From Hyphomicrobiales bacterium (GTDB lineage Bacteria; Pseudomonadota; Alphaproteobacteria; Rhizobiales; Beijerinckiaceae), in the NCBI GenBank assembly GCA_900473415.1, contig UCLR01000007.1, positions 248,001-312,000 on the forward strand: a stretch of DNA of 64,000 nt, in the 5' to 3' direction. The notes under the pieces were generated by a model, which saw only the letters and a list, made by a program, of their open reading frames with translations, did not search any database and was not told the DNA's origin. Shown in pieces: positions 9,262-17,925 of the stretch (its first letter is position 1; every line of letters begins with the position of its first letter). Made by a program: the position numbers and the translations under genes.

Positions 9262-10218
9262 ATGCTGATCAAGCGTCCCGCCGGCTGGGAGATGCCGGAA
9301 AGCCAAGCCACGCCGGAGAGCGTATTCCTCAATCGCCGCCAGCTGATGGCTGCGGGGGCGGGGCTGATCGCCGGGGCGGCCTTGCCGGGCCTGGCCGCGG
9401 CCGACACGCCCGATCCGACGCTCGATCTCTACCCCGCCAAGCGCAACGAGGCCTACAAGCTCGACGTGCCGCTGACGGCGGCGGAGGATGCCGCGAACTA
9501 CAATAATTTCTACGAATTCGGCATGACGAAGGACATCGTCGATGCCTCGCGGCGTCTGGCGACGCGGCCCTGGAGCATCCAGGTCGAGGGCATGGTCGAG
9601 AAGCCCTTCGAGATCGGCTTCGACGATCTCGTTCGCAAGCTTCCGCTGGAGGAGCGGCTTTACCGCTTCCGCTGCGTCGAGGCCTGGGCGATGGCGGTGC
9701 CGTGGACCGGCGTTCCGCTGGCGGCGTTCGTCGCCCTCGCGAAGCCGCTGTCGGGTGCGAAGTACATCCGCTTCGAGACCTTCATGAACCCGCGCGTGGC
9801 GCCGGGGCAGAGCCAGCGCTGGTATCCCTGGCCCTACACCGAAGGGCTGACCATCGCCGAGGCAACGAACGAGCTGCCGCTGCTCGTCACCGGCATCTAC
9901 GGCAAGCCGTTGCCGACGCAGCATGGCGCGCCGATCCGGCTGATCACGCCGTGGAAGTACGGCTTCAAGTCGGTCAAGTCGATCCGCAAGATCAGCTTTG
10001 TCGCCGAGCGACCGAAGACCTTCTGGGAGGGGCTGCAGTCCTCCGAATACGGCTTCTGGGCCAATGTGAATCCGGCCGTGCCGCATCCGCGCTGGAGCCA
10101 GGCGAGCGAGCAGGTGCTGGGCTCGCGAGACCGGCGCCCGACGCTGATCTTCAACGGCTATGGCGAGCACGTCGCCGGTCTCTACAAGGGGCTGGAGAAC
10201 GAGCGCCTGTTTATGTGA
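9262..10218 (+). CDS. msrP: protein-methionine-sulfoxide reductase catalytic subunit MsrP
   Basis: A periplasmic molybdenum enzyme of 318 residues that repairs oxidised methionine in envelope proteins. A twin-arginine signal (LNRRQLMAAGAGLIAG) exports it folded. The molybdopterin domain shows YNNFYEFGMTKD, the Mo-ligand cysteine in YRFRCVEAWAM, and RLITPWKYGFKSVKSI. The C-terminus FNGYGEHVAGLYKGLENERLF is standard. The usual partner msrQ, a haem membrane subunit that feeds electrons, is not adjacent and must lie elsewhere or be replaced. The ATG at 9262 is preferred over a GTG at 9253 on spacing from GCGGAG. Confidence 0.95.
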   Translation: MLIKRPAGWEMPESQATPESVFLNRRQLMAAGAGLIAGAALPGLAAADTPDPTLDLYPAKRNEAYKLDVPLTAAEDAANYNNFYEFGMTKDIVDASRRLATRPWSIQVEGMVEKPFEIGFDDLVRKLPLEERLYRFRCVEAWAMAVPWTGVPLAAFVALAKPLSGAKYIRFETFMNPRVAPGQSQRWYPWPYTEGLTIAEATNELPLLVTGIYGKPLPTQHGAPIRLITPWKYGFKSVKSIRKISFVAERPKTFWEGLQSSEYGFWANVNPAVPHPRWSQASEQVLGSRDRRPTLIFNGYGEHVAGLYKGLENERLFM

Positions 10219-10306
10219 GGCGATGCCGGGCAGCTTTCGGGTGCCATAGCCCCATCCTGTCATGGTAGACCGGCTCATCATGCAGTTGGAACGGCAAGAG
10301 TCGCTC

Positions 10307-10882
10307 ATGGCCACCCAGCACTTCCATCTCTTCGACACCGCGATCGGCACCTGCGCGCTGATCTGGGAAGACGAGCGCTTCATCGGCGCGCAGCTGCCCG
10401 AGCGCGACGAGGACACCGCCCGTCACCGGCTGGGGCGGCGCTTTCCGGAGGCCGATGAAGCTGCGGCGGAGGGCGTCGTCGCGGAGGCCGTGGCCGGCAT
10501 CCGGGCGCTGTTCCAGGGCGAGAAGCGGGACCTATCGCATCTGCCCGTCGCCCTGGAGACCGTCTCTGACTTCAACCGGAAGGTCTATGAGATCGCGTTG
10601 TCGATCCCGCCCGGCGAAACGCTGACCTATGGCGAGGTTGCGCACCGCATTGGCGATCCGGGTGCAGCCCGGGCCGTCGGCGTGGCACTCGGCCAGAATC
10701 CCTGGCCGATCATCGTGCCCTGCCATCGCGTGCTGGCGGCCGGCGGCAAGACTGGAGGCTTCTCGGCCGATGGCGGCGTCGAGACCAAGCTCAGGATCCT
10801 GACGATCGAAAAGGCGCGAACGAGCGCAGAGCCCGGCCTTTTCGACGCGCTGCCGCTTGTGGCCAAGCCGGCCCGGCACTGA
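10307..10882 (+). CDS. ogt: methylated-DNA-[protein]-cysteine S-methyltransferase
   Basis: A 191-residue suicide DNA-repair protein that moves methyl groups from O6-methylguanine to its own cysteine. The acceptor sits in IIVPCHRVLAAGGKTGGFS. The helix-turn-helix and arginine finger region is GETLTYGEVAHRIGDPGAARAVGVALGQNPW. The N-terminal about 80 residues (HLFDTAIGTCALIW) form the usual variable domain. An upstream in-frame ATG at 10262 is possible, but 10307 gives the normal N-terminus with a weak AAGAG ribosome site. It is a single-domain Ogt without an Ada regulator domain. Confidence 0.95.
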   Translation: MATQHFHLFDTAIGTCALIWEDERFIGAQLPERDEDTARHRLGRRFPEADEAAAEGVVAEAVAGIRALFQGEKRDLSHLPVALETVSDFNRKVYEIALSIPPGETLTYGEVAHRIGDPGAARAVGVALGQNPWPIIVPCHRVLAAGGKTGGFSADGGVETKLRILTIEKARTSAEPGLFDALPLVAKPARH

Positions 10883-10993
10883 CATCTCCGAGCGTTTGAA
10901 ATCCCGCAACGTCGTGCTTGCGGCCTCGCGCCTTGCCGGGGCGGAGCGGGCGCTTCTACTGTGCCATCGGTTTCGCCAGCATCGAGGAACGCA

Positions 10994-11545
10994 ATGGCCA
11001 AGTTGAAGCTCGCTATCGTCGTCGGCAGCAATCGCCGTGAATCGATCAACCTCAAGCTGGCGCAGGCCCTGGCGAAACTCGGAAGCGACGCCTTCGAGCC
11101 GTCCTTCGTCCGGATCGACGACCTGCCGCTGTTCAACCAGGATCTCGAAGCGGAACGGCCCGAGCCGACGCTCAGGCTGAAGCGGGAGATCGAGGCGGCC
11201 GACGCGATCCTGATGGTCACGCCCGAGCATAACCGCTCGATCCCGGCAGCGCTCAAGAATGCGATCGACTGGGCATCACGGCCCTACGGCAAGAATTCGT
11301 GGGCCGGCAAGGCCATCGCGGTGACGGGGACCAGCGGCGGCGCCGTCGGCACGGCCGTTGCGCAGCAGCAGCTGCGGATGATCATGACCAACCTCGCCGG
11401 GGTCGTGGTCGGCGGGCAGGTTTTCATCACCTATTCGGAAGGGGTGATCGACGCTGACCACGAGATCGCCAACGAAGGCACCCGCGCCTTCCTGCAGGGC
11501 TTCCTCGACAACTTCGCGAAGGTCGCCGGCAAGCTGGCGGCGTGA
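10994..11545 (+). CDS. NADPH-dependent FMN reductase family protein
   Basis: A 183-residue flavodoxin-fold protein. The FMN phosphate loop is VVGSNRRESINLKLA at residues 8-22, and TPEHNRSIPAALKNAIDWAS is the active-site/isoalloxazine loop typical of ChrR/azoreductase-type quinone reductases. GTSGGAVGTAVAQQQLR is the third FMN contact. Such enzymes reduce quinones, chromate or FMN with NAD(P)H in the cytoplasm. GAGGAAC precedes the ATG. It is a single-gene unit after ogt; the 110-base gap leaves room for its own promoter. Exact electron acceptor is unknown. Confidence 0.9.
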   Translation: MAKLKLAIVVGSNRRESINLKLAQALAKLGSDAFEPSFVRIDDLPLFNQDLEAERPEPTLRLKREIEAADAILMVTPEHNRSIPAALKNAIDWASRPYGKNSWAGKAIAVTGTSGGAVGTAVAQQQLRMIMTNLAGVVVGGQVFITYSEGVIDADHEIANEGTRAFLQGFLDNFAKVAGKLAA

Positions 11546-11577
11546 CAGCGCGCGGCCCATAGACGTTCACAGGGAAC

Positions 11578-11667
11578 CGTCATGCTCGCCCTCGTGGCGA
11601 GCATCGACGTCTCGGGCAGTCTCGACGAAGGACGGCCTAGATGGTCGGGACAAGGCCGGCCATGACG
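11578..11667. repeat. interspersed palindromic repeat, family 2, copy E
   Basis: The block opens with CGTCATGCTCGCC and closes with GGCCGGCCATGACG, so its ends are inverted. Its right half, read on the minus strand, begins CGTCATGGCCGGCCTTGTCCC. This matches family-2 copies near 17814 (CGTCATGCTCGGGCTTGACCC) and 35467 (CGTCATGGCCGGGCTTGACCC). It is non-coding and sits between convergent units. Confidence 0.55.
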
Positions 11668-11692
11668 GCTTGGCGCCTTGTCCATGAAAGCC

Positions 11693-11727
11693 AAAAAAAG
11701 GGCCGGCGTCCCCGAGGGGAGCCGGCC
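11693..11727 (-). terminator. Rho-independent terminator of the candidate sRNA
   Basis: Read on the minus strand, GGCCGGC pairs with GCCGGCC, with CCCCTCGGGG forming an inner stem, over 11701-11727. A run of seven T follows at 11693-11699. It is too strong to ignore, yet no protein gene ends just before it, which is what points to an RNA gene. Confidence 0.85.
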
Positions 11728-11833
11728 TTGTAAGTTTGAAACATCTGGCGAAACCGCCAAACATCTCAGAGGGGAACGGCTGAAACGAACTCAACGCCGG
11801 GAGGAGTTTGCGGAGCCCGTCTCGAACAACCGT
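11693..11833 (-). ncRNA. candidate trans-acting sRNA of the AbcR/alpha-r15 type
   Basis: On the minus strand a promoter-like pair (11840-11868) is followed about 140 nt later by a strong intrinsic terminator. The predicted RNA contains CUCCUCCC (11799-11806) and GUUCCCCUCU (11768-11777), both anti-Shine-Dalgarno-like, and a small hairpin UGGCG-GUUU-CGCCA just before the terminator arm. No open frame with a ribosome site is present. In Agrobacterium, Sinorhizobium and Brucella, AbcR sRNAs are linked to or controlled by the LsrB/VtlR regulator, and the lsrB homologue here is the next gene in the same direction. AbcR RNAs use Hfq to repress ABC-transporter binding-protein mRNAs. Class assignment is inference from motifs and position. 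Confidence 0.55.
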
Positions 11834-11839
11834 GGGTGT

Positions 11840-11868
11840 AGTATTGAGCACGGGCTGCCATTTTGCAA
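11840..11868 (-). promoter_or_regulatory. putative sigma-70 promoter of the candidate sRNA
   Basis: On the minus strand TTGCAA (11863-11868) and AATACT (11840-11845) are separated by exactly 17 bases. Each matches the consensus at 4 of 6 positions. The start point would fall near 11833. Confidence 0.5.
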
Positions 11869-12245
11869 TGCAGCATATCTTGGGTCTCCCATGCGCGCGT
11901 TGCATGTCTTGGTGGCAGATGGCACTAATTTGGGCCTAAATGATTGAGAAATATGCGTTTGACGCAACGCCAGAGCCGCGCGCAAAAGTTGCGGCCAGGC
12001 GGAAAGCGGGGTGTTCAAGGTCCGTGAAGATGATTTCGGATCGAATTGTCCGGAATTGACGCAACGAAAGGCGCGTGAGGTCACAAAATGGCCAAAATTC
12101 AGGCCGGGCGGGCATGCGCACGATTCATGGTCGTTCGCCGATGCCGATTCTGGGGTCCCGTCACGGGGGCCTTGCGCCGTCCCCGGAGCGTATTTCGGCG
12201 CGCCACCTGCAGCGGGTTTCACCTCGAACCCAAACGACGCGAAGA
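11869..12245. other. gene-free stretch upstream of the candidate sRNA
   Basis: About 380 bases with lower GC than the flanks (for example around 11930-11960). No reading frame here has coding character or a ribosome site. It probably holds control sites for the sRNA, possibly for the neighbouring LysR-type regulator, but no clear box was picked out. Confidence 0.4.
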
Positions 12246-12268
12246 CCGCGAAGGCGATGCCTTCGCGG
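12246..12268 (-). terminator. hairpin after the lsrB/vtlR homologue, weak terminator
   Basis: CCGCGAAGGC and GCCTTCGCGG form a perfect 10-bp stem with a 3-base loop 20 bases past the stop codon. There is no T run after it, so it may only stabilise the mRNA end or work with Rho. Confidence 0.4.
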
Positions 12269-12287
12269 TTCACTCAAAGCGTCGAGG

Positions 12288-13178
12288 TCAGTAGGTCCAG
12301 CGCTGGGCCTTCTGGATCAGGAAGTCGCGGAAGACCTGCACGCGGGCAACCGACTTCATCTCTTCCGGATAGACCAGATAGCTCTCGAGCTGCGGCATTT
12401 CCGTCTCGCGCATGAGCTGCACGAGAGGCGAGCCGGTCTCGATCAGATAATCCGGCAGCACGGCGATGCCGGCGCCAGAATCCACGGCGCGCTTCATCGC
12501 GGTGATGTTGTTCACCGTCAGGTGAATCGGTCGCGGGTTGCGCTGGTCGCGCCCCATGGTGCCGAGCCAGTGCACCGCCGTCAGATAGGACGGCGAGGTG
12601 CCGCCGAAGGACAGGATGCGGTGGTTGTCGAGGTCGTCGTAGCTCTTCGGCTCGCCGAAGCGCTTCACATAGGCCGGCGAGGCGTAAACGTGGAAATGGA
12701 CCGTGAAGAGCTTGCGCTGGATCAGATCCGGCTGCTGCGGCTGGCGCAGGCGGATGGCGATGTCGGCCTCGCGCATCGACAGGTCGAGTTCCTCGTCCGT
12801 GAGGATGAGCTCGACCCGGATGTCAGGGTAGAGGTCGAGGAATTCGGCCAGGCGCGGGGTCAGCCAATGGCCGCCGAGGCCGCGCGTCGCCGTGACCTTG
12901 AGCTCGCCGGAAGGGTGCTCACGCGTCTCGGAGAGCTGCGAACGCGTGCGCTCCAGCCTCTGCGTCATCTCGCGCGCGGCACGCCAGAGCAATTCGCCCT
13001 GCTCGGTGAGGATCAGTCCGCGCGTATGCCGATGGAAGAGAGGCGCGCGCAATTCGCGCTCCAGCGCCCCAATCTGCCGGCTGACGGCGGATTGACTCAA
13101 TCCCAGAACATCGCCAGCCTTTGTGAAACTGCCTGACTCTGCGACCGTGTAAAAAATTCGGATGCGGTCCCAATCCAC
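12288..13178 (-). CDS. lsrB: LysR-type regulator, LsrB/VtlR orthologue
   Basis: A 296-residue regulator. The N-terminal winged helix (DWDRIRIFYTVAESGSFT, LSQSAVSRQIGALE, GLILTEQG) is followed by a LysR substrate domain with DEELDLSMREADIAIRLRQ and QPDLIQRKLFTVHFHVYAS, which I recognise as the LsrB/VtlR signature. In rhizobia and Brucella this regulator controls envelope, oxidative-stress and sRNA (AbcR) genes. The GTG at 13178 is preferred over an ATG at 13208 because GGGGGA precedes it by 6 bases and it gives the usual family N-terminus. The protein contains no cysteine at all, although redox-active cysteines are reported for Sinorhizobium LsrB. trxB lies upstream in the same direction. Confidence 0.85.
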   Translation of the reverse strand: MDWDRIRIFYTVAESGSFTKAGDVLGLSQSAVSRQIGALERELRAPLFHRHTRGLILTEQGELLWRAAREMTQRLERTRSQLSETREHPSGELKVTATRGLGGHWLTPRLAEFLDLYPDIRVELILTDEELDLSMREADIAIRLRQPQQPDLIQRKLFTVHFHVYASPAYVKRFGEPKSYDDLDNHRILSFGGTSPSYLTAVHWLGTMGRDQRNPRPIHLTVNNITAMKRAVDSGAGIAVLPDYLIETGSPLVQLMRETEMPQLESYLVYPEEMKSVARVQVFRDFLIQKAQRWTY

Positions 13179-13352
13179 CGCGCGTCCCCCGTTATGCGTT
13201 TTGTGCATGTTGGGGGATGAAGATGCTCTGCGTCAATGTTTGAGTGGCGGAGATAGTTTATTTTGCCACTGATTTTGGTGGCGCACTCTATCAAAATTCG
13301 TGATGTGTTGCGCGGATTAAGCCGTTTGCGGTGATTTCGCACGCAACCGCTC

Positions 13353-13473
13353 TCATTCCGGGGCAGGCCGCAGGCCAATCCACGACCGGGTGAGACGGCC
13401 CGGCCAGAAAAGCCAAAGCGCCGCGCCCCGGCGTGGGTTCCGGGTCTTCGCTTCGCGAAGCCCCGGAATGACA
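13353..13473. repeat. REP-like interspersed palindrome, family 1, copy B (inverted relative to copy A)
   Basis: The ends are CATTCCGGGGC (from 13354) and GCCCCGGAATGACA (to 13473). The reverse complement starts GTCATTCCGGGGCTTCGCG, identical to the start of copy A, and later shares CGTCTCACCCGGTCGT and GGCCTGCGGCCT. It lies in the 315-base gap between trxB and the lsrB homologue, which otherwise holds only the A+T-rich lsrB upstream region near 13210-13320. Confidence 0.78.
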
Positions 13474-13493
13474 AAAGGGGCGCGACAATCTGC

Positions 13494-14501
<1,008 letters not shown>

Positions 14502-14542
14502 TCAGATACGGCGGCGCGGCGCCGAAACAAGAGCGACCGGGC

Positions 14543-15532
14543 TCACGCTGCATCGAGCCCGAGCGCGGCCCGGTGGCGGAGCCAGCCCTGCCTTATCGCA
14601 TCGGCTATGATGGGCGTGGAGTCTATCGGTTGGTAGGCCTTGCCCTCAAGGCTTCCACAGAAGCGATGCACGGCGCCCTGTCGTTTCAGCGACGCGATCA
14701 GCGCCGTGATCTTGGCGTGGCCGCCGCCGGGCTCAAAGACGAGGACGGGGACGCCGGTCACGGTCGCCTCGCCGATCATGTTGGTCGAATCCGCGGTGAC
14801 GACGATCGCCTCGGCGTTGGCGATCAGGGCGAGATAGGGATTTTCGCCCGTGCCATCCCACCACCAGCCGCCATGCCTGGCGAAGACGGCGGAGACGGCC
14901 TTCGCAAGCGCGGGTGAGGTGCGGCGCGAGGGCGAGCCCATCAGCGTGGCGCCGGATTGGGCCAGGGCGTCGAGCTCGGCGGTGAAGCGCTCGATATCGG
15001 TCGGCGTGAAGCGATGGTGCCGGCTGTCGCCACCGACCAGCACGGCGACGCGCGGACGGGCGAGCGCAGCGATAGAGGCGCGCGGCGCGGCGCGGGCCGC
15101 GGCCAGCTTCTCGGGCGTCAGCCGATGGGGGGAGGTGGTGGTGACGAGGACGTTGTCGCCGCGCAGGGCGTCGTGCTCCGAGACCCAGATCAGGTCGGCG
15201 GCGCCGGTGCCGGTGCGCGGGTCTTTGAGGAAGACGGTGAAGCTACGGCCGTTCGAGGCCTTCTTCATCGCCCGCAGATAGGCGACGGCGCGGCGGCCCG
15301 AGGCGATGGCGATGTCGGGGAAGGGCGGGCGGATCGGGCTATCGGGCCGATCCGGCCCCTCGCGCGGGTCGATGGGGCCGCGCGGCATCAGCCAGGCGAA
15401 GGGCTTGCGGGGCTTCACTCGCCGGATCTCGGGGACGACACCCAGGCGCTCGGCGACGCCGATGCACTGGCCTTCGTCACCCGCCTTGCCGTCGGTCAGT
15501 ACCCAGACGGTCGGTTTCGGATTCTCGTGCAT
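14543..15532 (-). CDS. ELM1/GtrOC1 family putative glycosyltransferase-like protein
   Basis: A protein of 329 residues matching the family named after plant mitochondrial fission protein ELM1. The N-terminus VWVLTDGKAGDEGQ, the strand LVGGDSRHHRFTPTDIERF and the C-terminal segment VVTADSTNMIGEA...PVLVFEPGGGH resemble the nucleotide-sugar end of GT-B enzymes. In bacteria the function is not established. The start at 15532 is chosen over an ATG at 15553 because it gives the usual short lead before VWVLTDG. It is divergent from an lrp-type gene, with 82 bases between the starts. Confidence 0.85.
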   Translation of the reverse strand: MHENPKPTVWVLTDGKAGDEGQCIGVAERLGVVPEIRRVKPRKPFAWLMPRGPIDPREGPDRPDSPIRPPFPDIAIASGRRAVAYLRAMKKASNGRSFTVFLKDPRTGTGAADLIWVSEHDALRGDNVLVTTTSPHRLTPEKLAAARAAPRASIAALARPRVAVLVGGDSRHHRFTPTDIERFTAELDALAQSGATLMGSPSRRTSPALAKAVSAVFARHGGWWWDGTGENPYLALIANAEAIVVTADSTNMIGEATVTGVPVLVFEPGGGHAKITALIASLKRQGAVHRFCGSLEGKAYQPIDSTPIIADAIRQGWLRHRAALGLDAA

Positions 15533-15614
15533 CGCTTCGCCTGTTGGTGGCATGTGCCTTGTATCGCCTGGCCGCGCCGTCTACACCAGCGCGACCTTCC
15601 TTCTGGGGCTTTTC

Positions 15615-16079
15615 GTGCGTCCGAAACTCGACGAAATCGACCTGCGCATCCTGCGCGAGCTGCAGGCCGATGGGCGCATGACCAATGTCGAACTCGCCAG
15701 CCGGGTCGGCATCTCGCCCCCACCCTGCCTGCGCCGCGTGCGCGCGCTGGAGGAGGCCGGGCTGATCCGCGGCTACCATGCCGATCTCGACGAGCGGAAG
15801 CTGGGCTACGAGGTCGTCTGCTTCGCCTTCGTGCATCTGGCGAGCCAGGCGGAGGCCGATCTCGCCGCCTTCCAGACCCGGATCCGGGAATGGGCGACGG
15901 TGCGCGAATGCTGGACGCTGTCGGGCGACATCGACTTCGCGCTGAAATGCGTGGCGCCGGACCTCAAGGCCTTTCAGGATTTCGTGGGCGAACTGACCGC
16001 GATGCCGAATGTCCGCAACGTCCGCACCGCGCTCGCCCTCGACCGCGTCAAGGACGAGCCGATCGTCCCGTTCGGCTAG
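15615..16079 (+). CDS. Lrp/AsnC family transcriptional regulator
   Basis: A 154-residue regulator starting at GTG. The N-terminal helix-turn-helix runs through KLDEIDLRILRELQADGRMTN and ELASRVGISPPPCLRRVRALE, followed by the linker strand GLIRGYHADLDERKLGYEV. The C-terminal RAM/AsnC ligand domain contains VRECWTLSGDIDFALKCV. Such proteins form octamers and respond to amino acids. Its target is unknown; the divergent ELM1-like gene shares its control region. A GNAT gene starts 14 bases after its stop and may be co-transcribed. Confidence 0.92.
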   Translation: MRPKLDEIDLRILRELQADGRMTNVELASRVGISPPPCLRRVRALEEAGLIRGYHADLDERKLGYEVVCFAFVHLASQAEADLAAFQTRIREWATVRECWTLSGDIDFALKCVAPDLKAFQDFVGELTAMPNVRNVRTALALDRVKDEPIVPFG

Positions 16080-16092
16080 GCGCGAGGCTGCC

Positions 16093-16539
16093 ATGCCGGT
16101 GACGGTCCGGGCGGCGGCAGAGGCGGATTTGCCCGCGATCCTCGCGCTGTATCGTCAGCTCAGTGTCAACGATCTGGTTCCGGACGCCGCCACGGCGGTC
16201 GAAACCTGGCGACAGATTCTCGCCAGCGGCTTCATGACGGTGCATGTCGCCGAACTCGACGGCAGGGTCGTGGCGACCTGCGTGCTGGTGATCGCGCCCA
16301 ATCTGACACGCAATATGCGCTCCTTCGGGTTGATCGAGAACGTCGTCACCGAGGAAGGATTGCGCGGCCAGGGCGTCGGCAAACGTGTCGTCCAGGCCGC
16401 CGTCGCGCAGGCTTGGGATGCGGGCTGCTACAAGGTGATGCTGCTGACCGGTCGCAAGGACCCCGCCGTGCTCGCATTCTATGAGGCCTGCGGTTTCAGC
16501 CGCGGCAAGACCGCGTTCGAGGTCAGGCGACCCGGCTAA
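16093..16539 (+). CDS. GNAT family N-acetyltransferase
   Basis: A 148-residue acetyltransferase with VTVRAAAEADLPAILALY at the start, the acetyl-CoA pyrophosphate loop VTEEGLRGQGVGKRVVQAAVAQA, and the ending KDPAVLAFYEACGF. These are typical of small GNAT proteins using acetyl-CoA on amines. Acceptor substrate cannot be predicted. It follows the Lrp-type gene closely, which suggests joint expression. Confidence 0.9.
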   Translation: MPVTVRAAAEADLPAILALYRQLSVNDLVPDAATAVETWRQILASGFMTVHVAELDGRVVATCVLVIAPNLTRNMRSFGLIENVVTEEGLRGQGVGKRVVQAAVAQAWDAGCYKVMLLTGRKDPAVLAFYEACGFSRGKTAFEVRRPG

Positions 16540-16569
16540 GTGCCGTCCAGACCCGCATGACCCGGGAGA

Positions 16570-17070
16570 TTACCCAACGACATAGCGCTTGATCCAATAG
16601 GCATTGTTGCGGGCGAGCGCCTTCAGGCGGCGCTGGTCGATATCCGGCAGATACCAGGCGCCACCCATCCCTTCGGTCGAGCGGATCGGCCAACTCGCGA
16701 GCTCCCGGCCGCTGCGGTCATACAGTGTTGCCGTACTCTCAAGATAATCGTTGTCGCCGCCGCCATCCTTCGGCTTGCCGCCACCGCTGCCGCCGGCGAA
16801 GGCCGCGAACCAGATGCTGCTGACAGCGATGACGAGGCGGGTGCCGGCGCCGCGTCGCAGCGAGGGGCCGAGCAGCTCGGCAAGCGTGCTCTCCAGCTCG
16901 GCCTTTACCAGCGCTGTATGGGGCGAGCCCCAGGCCTCCATCACCTTCGGCGTAAAGACCACCTGGATCGAGCCGATCGGTGCGGCCTGTGCAAGGACGG
17001 GCGTGGCGGCGAACGGAGCGAGCGCGGTGGCCCCGAGCGCGAAAGCCAGGAAATGTCGACGCGTGGTCAT
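16570..17070 (-). CDS. Tat-exported protein of unknown function
   Basis: A 166-residue protein. The start at 17070 gives a signal TTRRHFLAFALGATALAPFAA with a twin-arginine and a cut after V-L-A-Q. The mature chain has QVVFTPKVMEAWGSPHTALVKAELESTLAELLG, suggesting an alpha/beta fold, then a Gly-rich low-complexity segment (GGSGGGKPKDGGGDND) around residues 95-110. The C-terminus LARNNAYWIKRYVVG is basic. GGAG precedes the ATG. No family was recognised. An upstream in-frame ATG at 17139 would destroy the signal peptide and was not used. Confidence 0.75.
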   Translation of the reverse strand: MTTRRHFLAFALGATALAPFAATPVLAQAAPIGSIQVVFTPKVMEAWGSPHTALVKAELESTLAELLGPSLRRGAGTRLVIAVSSIWFAAFAGGSGGGKPKDGGGDNDYLESTATLYDRSGRELASWPIRSTEGMGGAWYLPDIDQRRLKALARNNAYWIKRYVVG

Positions 17071-17195
17071 GATCGGAAACTCCGTAAGGCCTGCACCATC
17101 AATGTAAGCGCAAGACTTCGATAGTCCATGGCTGCGCACTTGCGTGCCATATGTCGGCGCATGCCCAATGGGATTCGCATCAAAGGGGGATTCGG

Positions 17196-17807
17196 ATGGA
17201 ACGTTGGTTGACGGAGTTCGTGAAGCTGTGGGTCGTGATCGACCCGATCGGCACGCTGCCGGTGTTCCTGGCGGTCACCGCCGGCATGAGCGCGGCGTCC
17301 GCGCGACGCGTGGCGCTGCACGGCACGCTCGTCGCCTTCCTCGTGCTCCTGTTCTTCATCCTGCTCGGCCAGATCCTGCTAACGGCCATGGACATCGAGC
17401 TGAGCTCGTTCCAGATCGCCGGGAACATCGTGCTGTTCCTGTTCGCGCTGACGATGATCTTCGGCGAATCGAAGCTGGAGGAGGACCAGAAGCTGCTGCG
17501 CTCCTCCGACCTCGAGAGAGCGGTCTATCCGCTCGCGATTCCCAGCATCGCCAGTCCCGGCGCGATGCTCACCGTGATGACGGTCACCGACAATGCGATG
17601 TTCAGCTTCACCGAGCAGGCCGAGACCGTGGGCCAGGTTCTCATCATCCTGGCGATGTTGCTCGTGCTGCTGCTCTGCGCGTCGCGTATCATCGCCGTCA
17701 TCGGCAATGCCGGAGCGAGCGTCATCAGCCGCGTGATGGGGCTGATCCTGGCGAGCGTGGCCGTGGATGGCTTCGTGAAGGCGGCGAGAGTGGTTATCGC
17801 GGGGTAG
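17196..17807 (+). CDS. MarC family integral membrane protein (UPF0056)
   Basis: A 203-residue inner-membrane protein with six hydrophobic helices. VKLWVVIDPIGTLPVFLAVTAGM at the N-terminus and the second repeat PLAIPSIASPGAMLTVM carry the family's conserved D-P-x-G and P-x-x-x-x-P-G motifs. MarC was once linked to multiple antibiotic resistance but that role has been withdrawn; true function is unknown. AAGGGGG at 17184-17189 precedes the ATG at 17196. It is divergent from the Tat protein gene. Confidence 0.92.
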   Translation: MERWLTEFVKLWVVIDPIGTLPVFLAVTAGMSAASARRVALHGTLVAFLVLLFFILLGQILLTAMDIELSSFQIAGNIVLFLFALTMIFGESKLEEDQKLLRSSDLERAVYPLAIPSIASPGAMLTVMTVTDNAMFSFTEQAETVGQVLIILAMLLVLLLCASRIIAVIGNAGASVISRVMGLILASVAVDGFVKAARVVIAG

Positions 17808-17813
17808 GGAAGG

Positions 17814-17906
17814 CGTCATGCTCGGGCTTGACCCGAGCGTCTCCCGCCGAAGGAGGCTCCCGAGCCTCTTCTTGCCGGGATTCTCGAGGCGGAGCTAGGC
17901 CCCGCC
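17814..17906. repeat. interspersed palindromic repeat, family 2, copy C
   Basis: It begins CGTCATGCTCGGGCTTGACC and contains self-complementary blocks (GGCTCCCGAGCC). It fills the gap between the convergent marC and greA genes and shares its first about 25 bases, with few changes, with the block at 35467. Confidence 0.5.
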
Positions 17907-17925
17907 CGAGAATGGCGTTCTGCTT

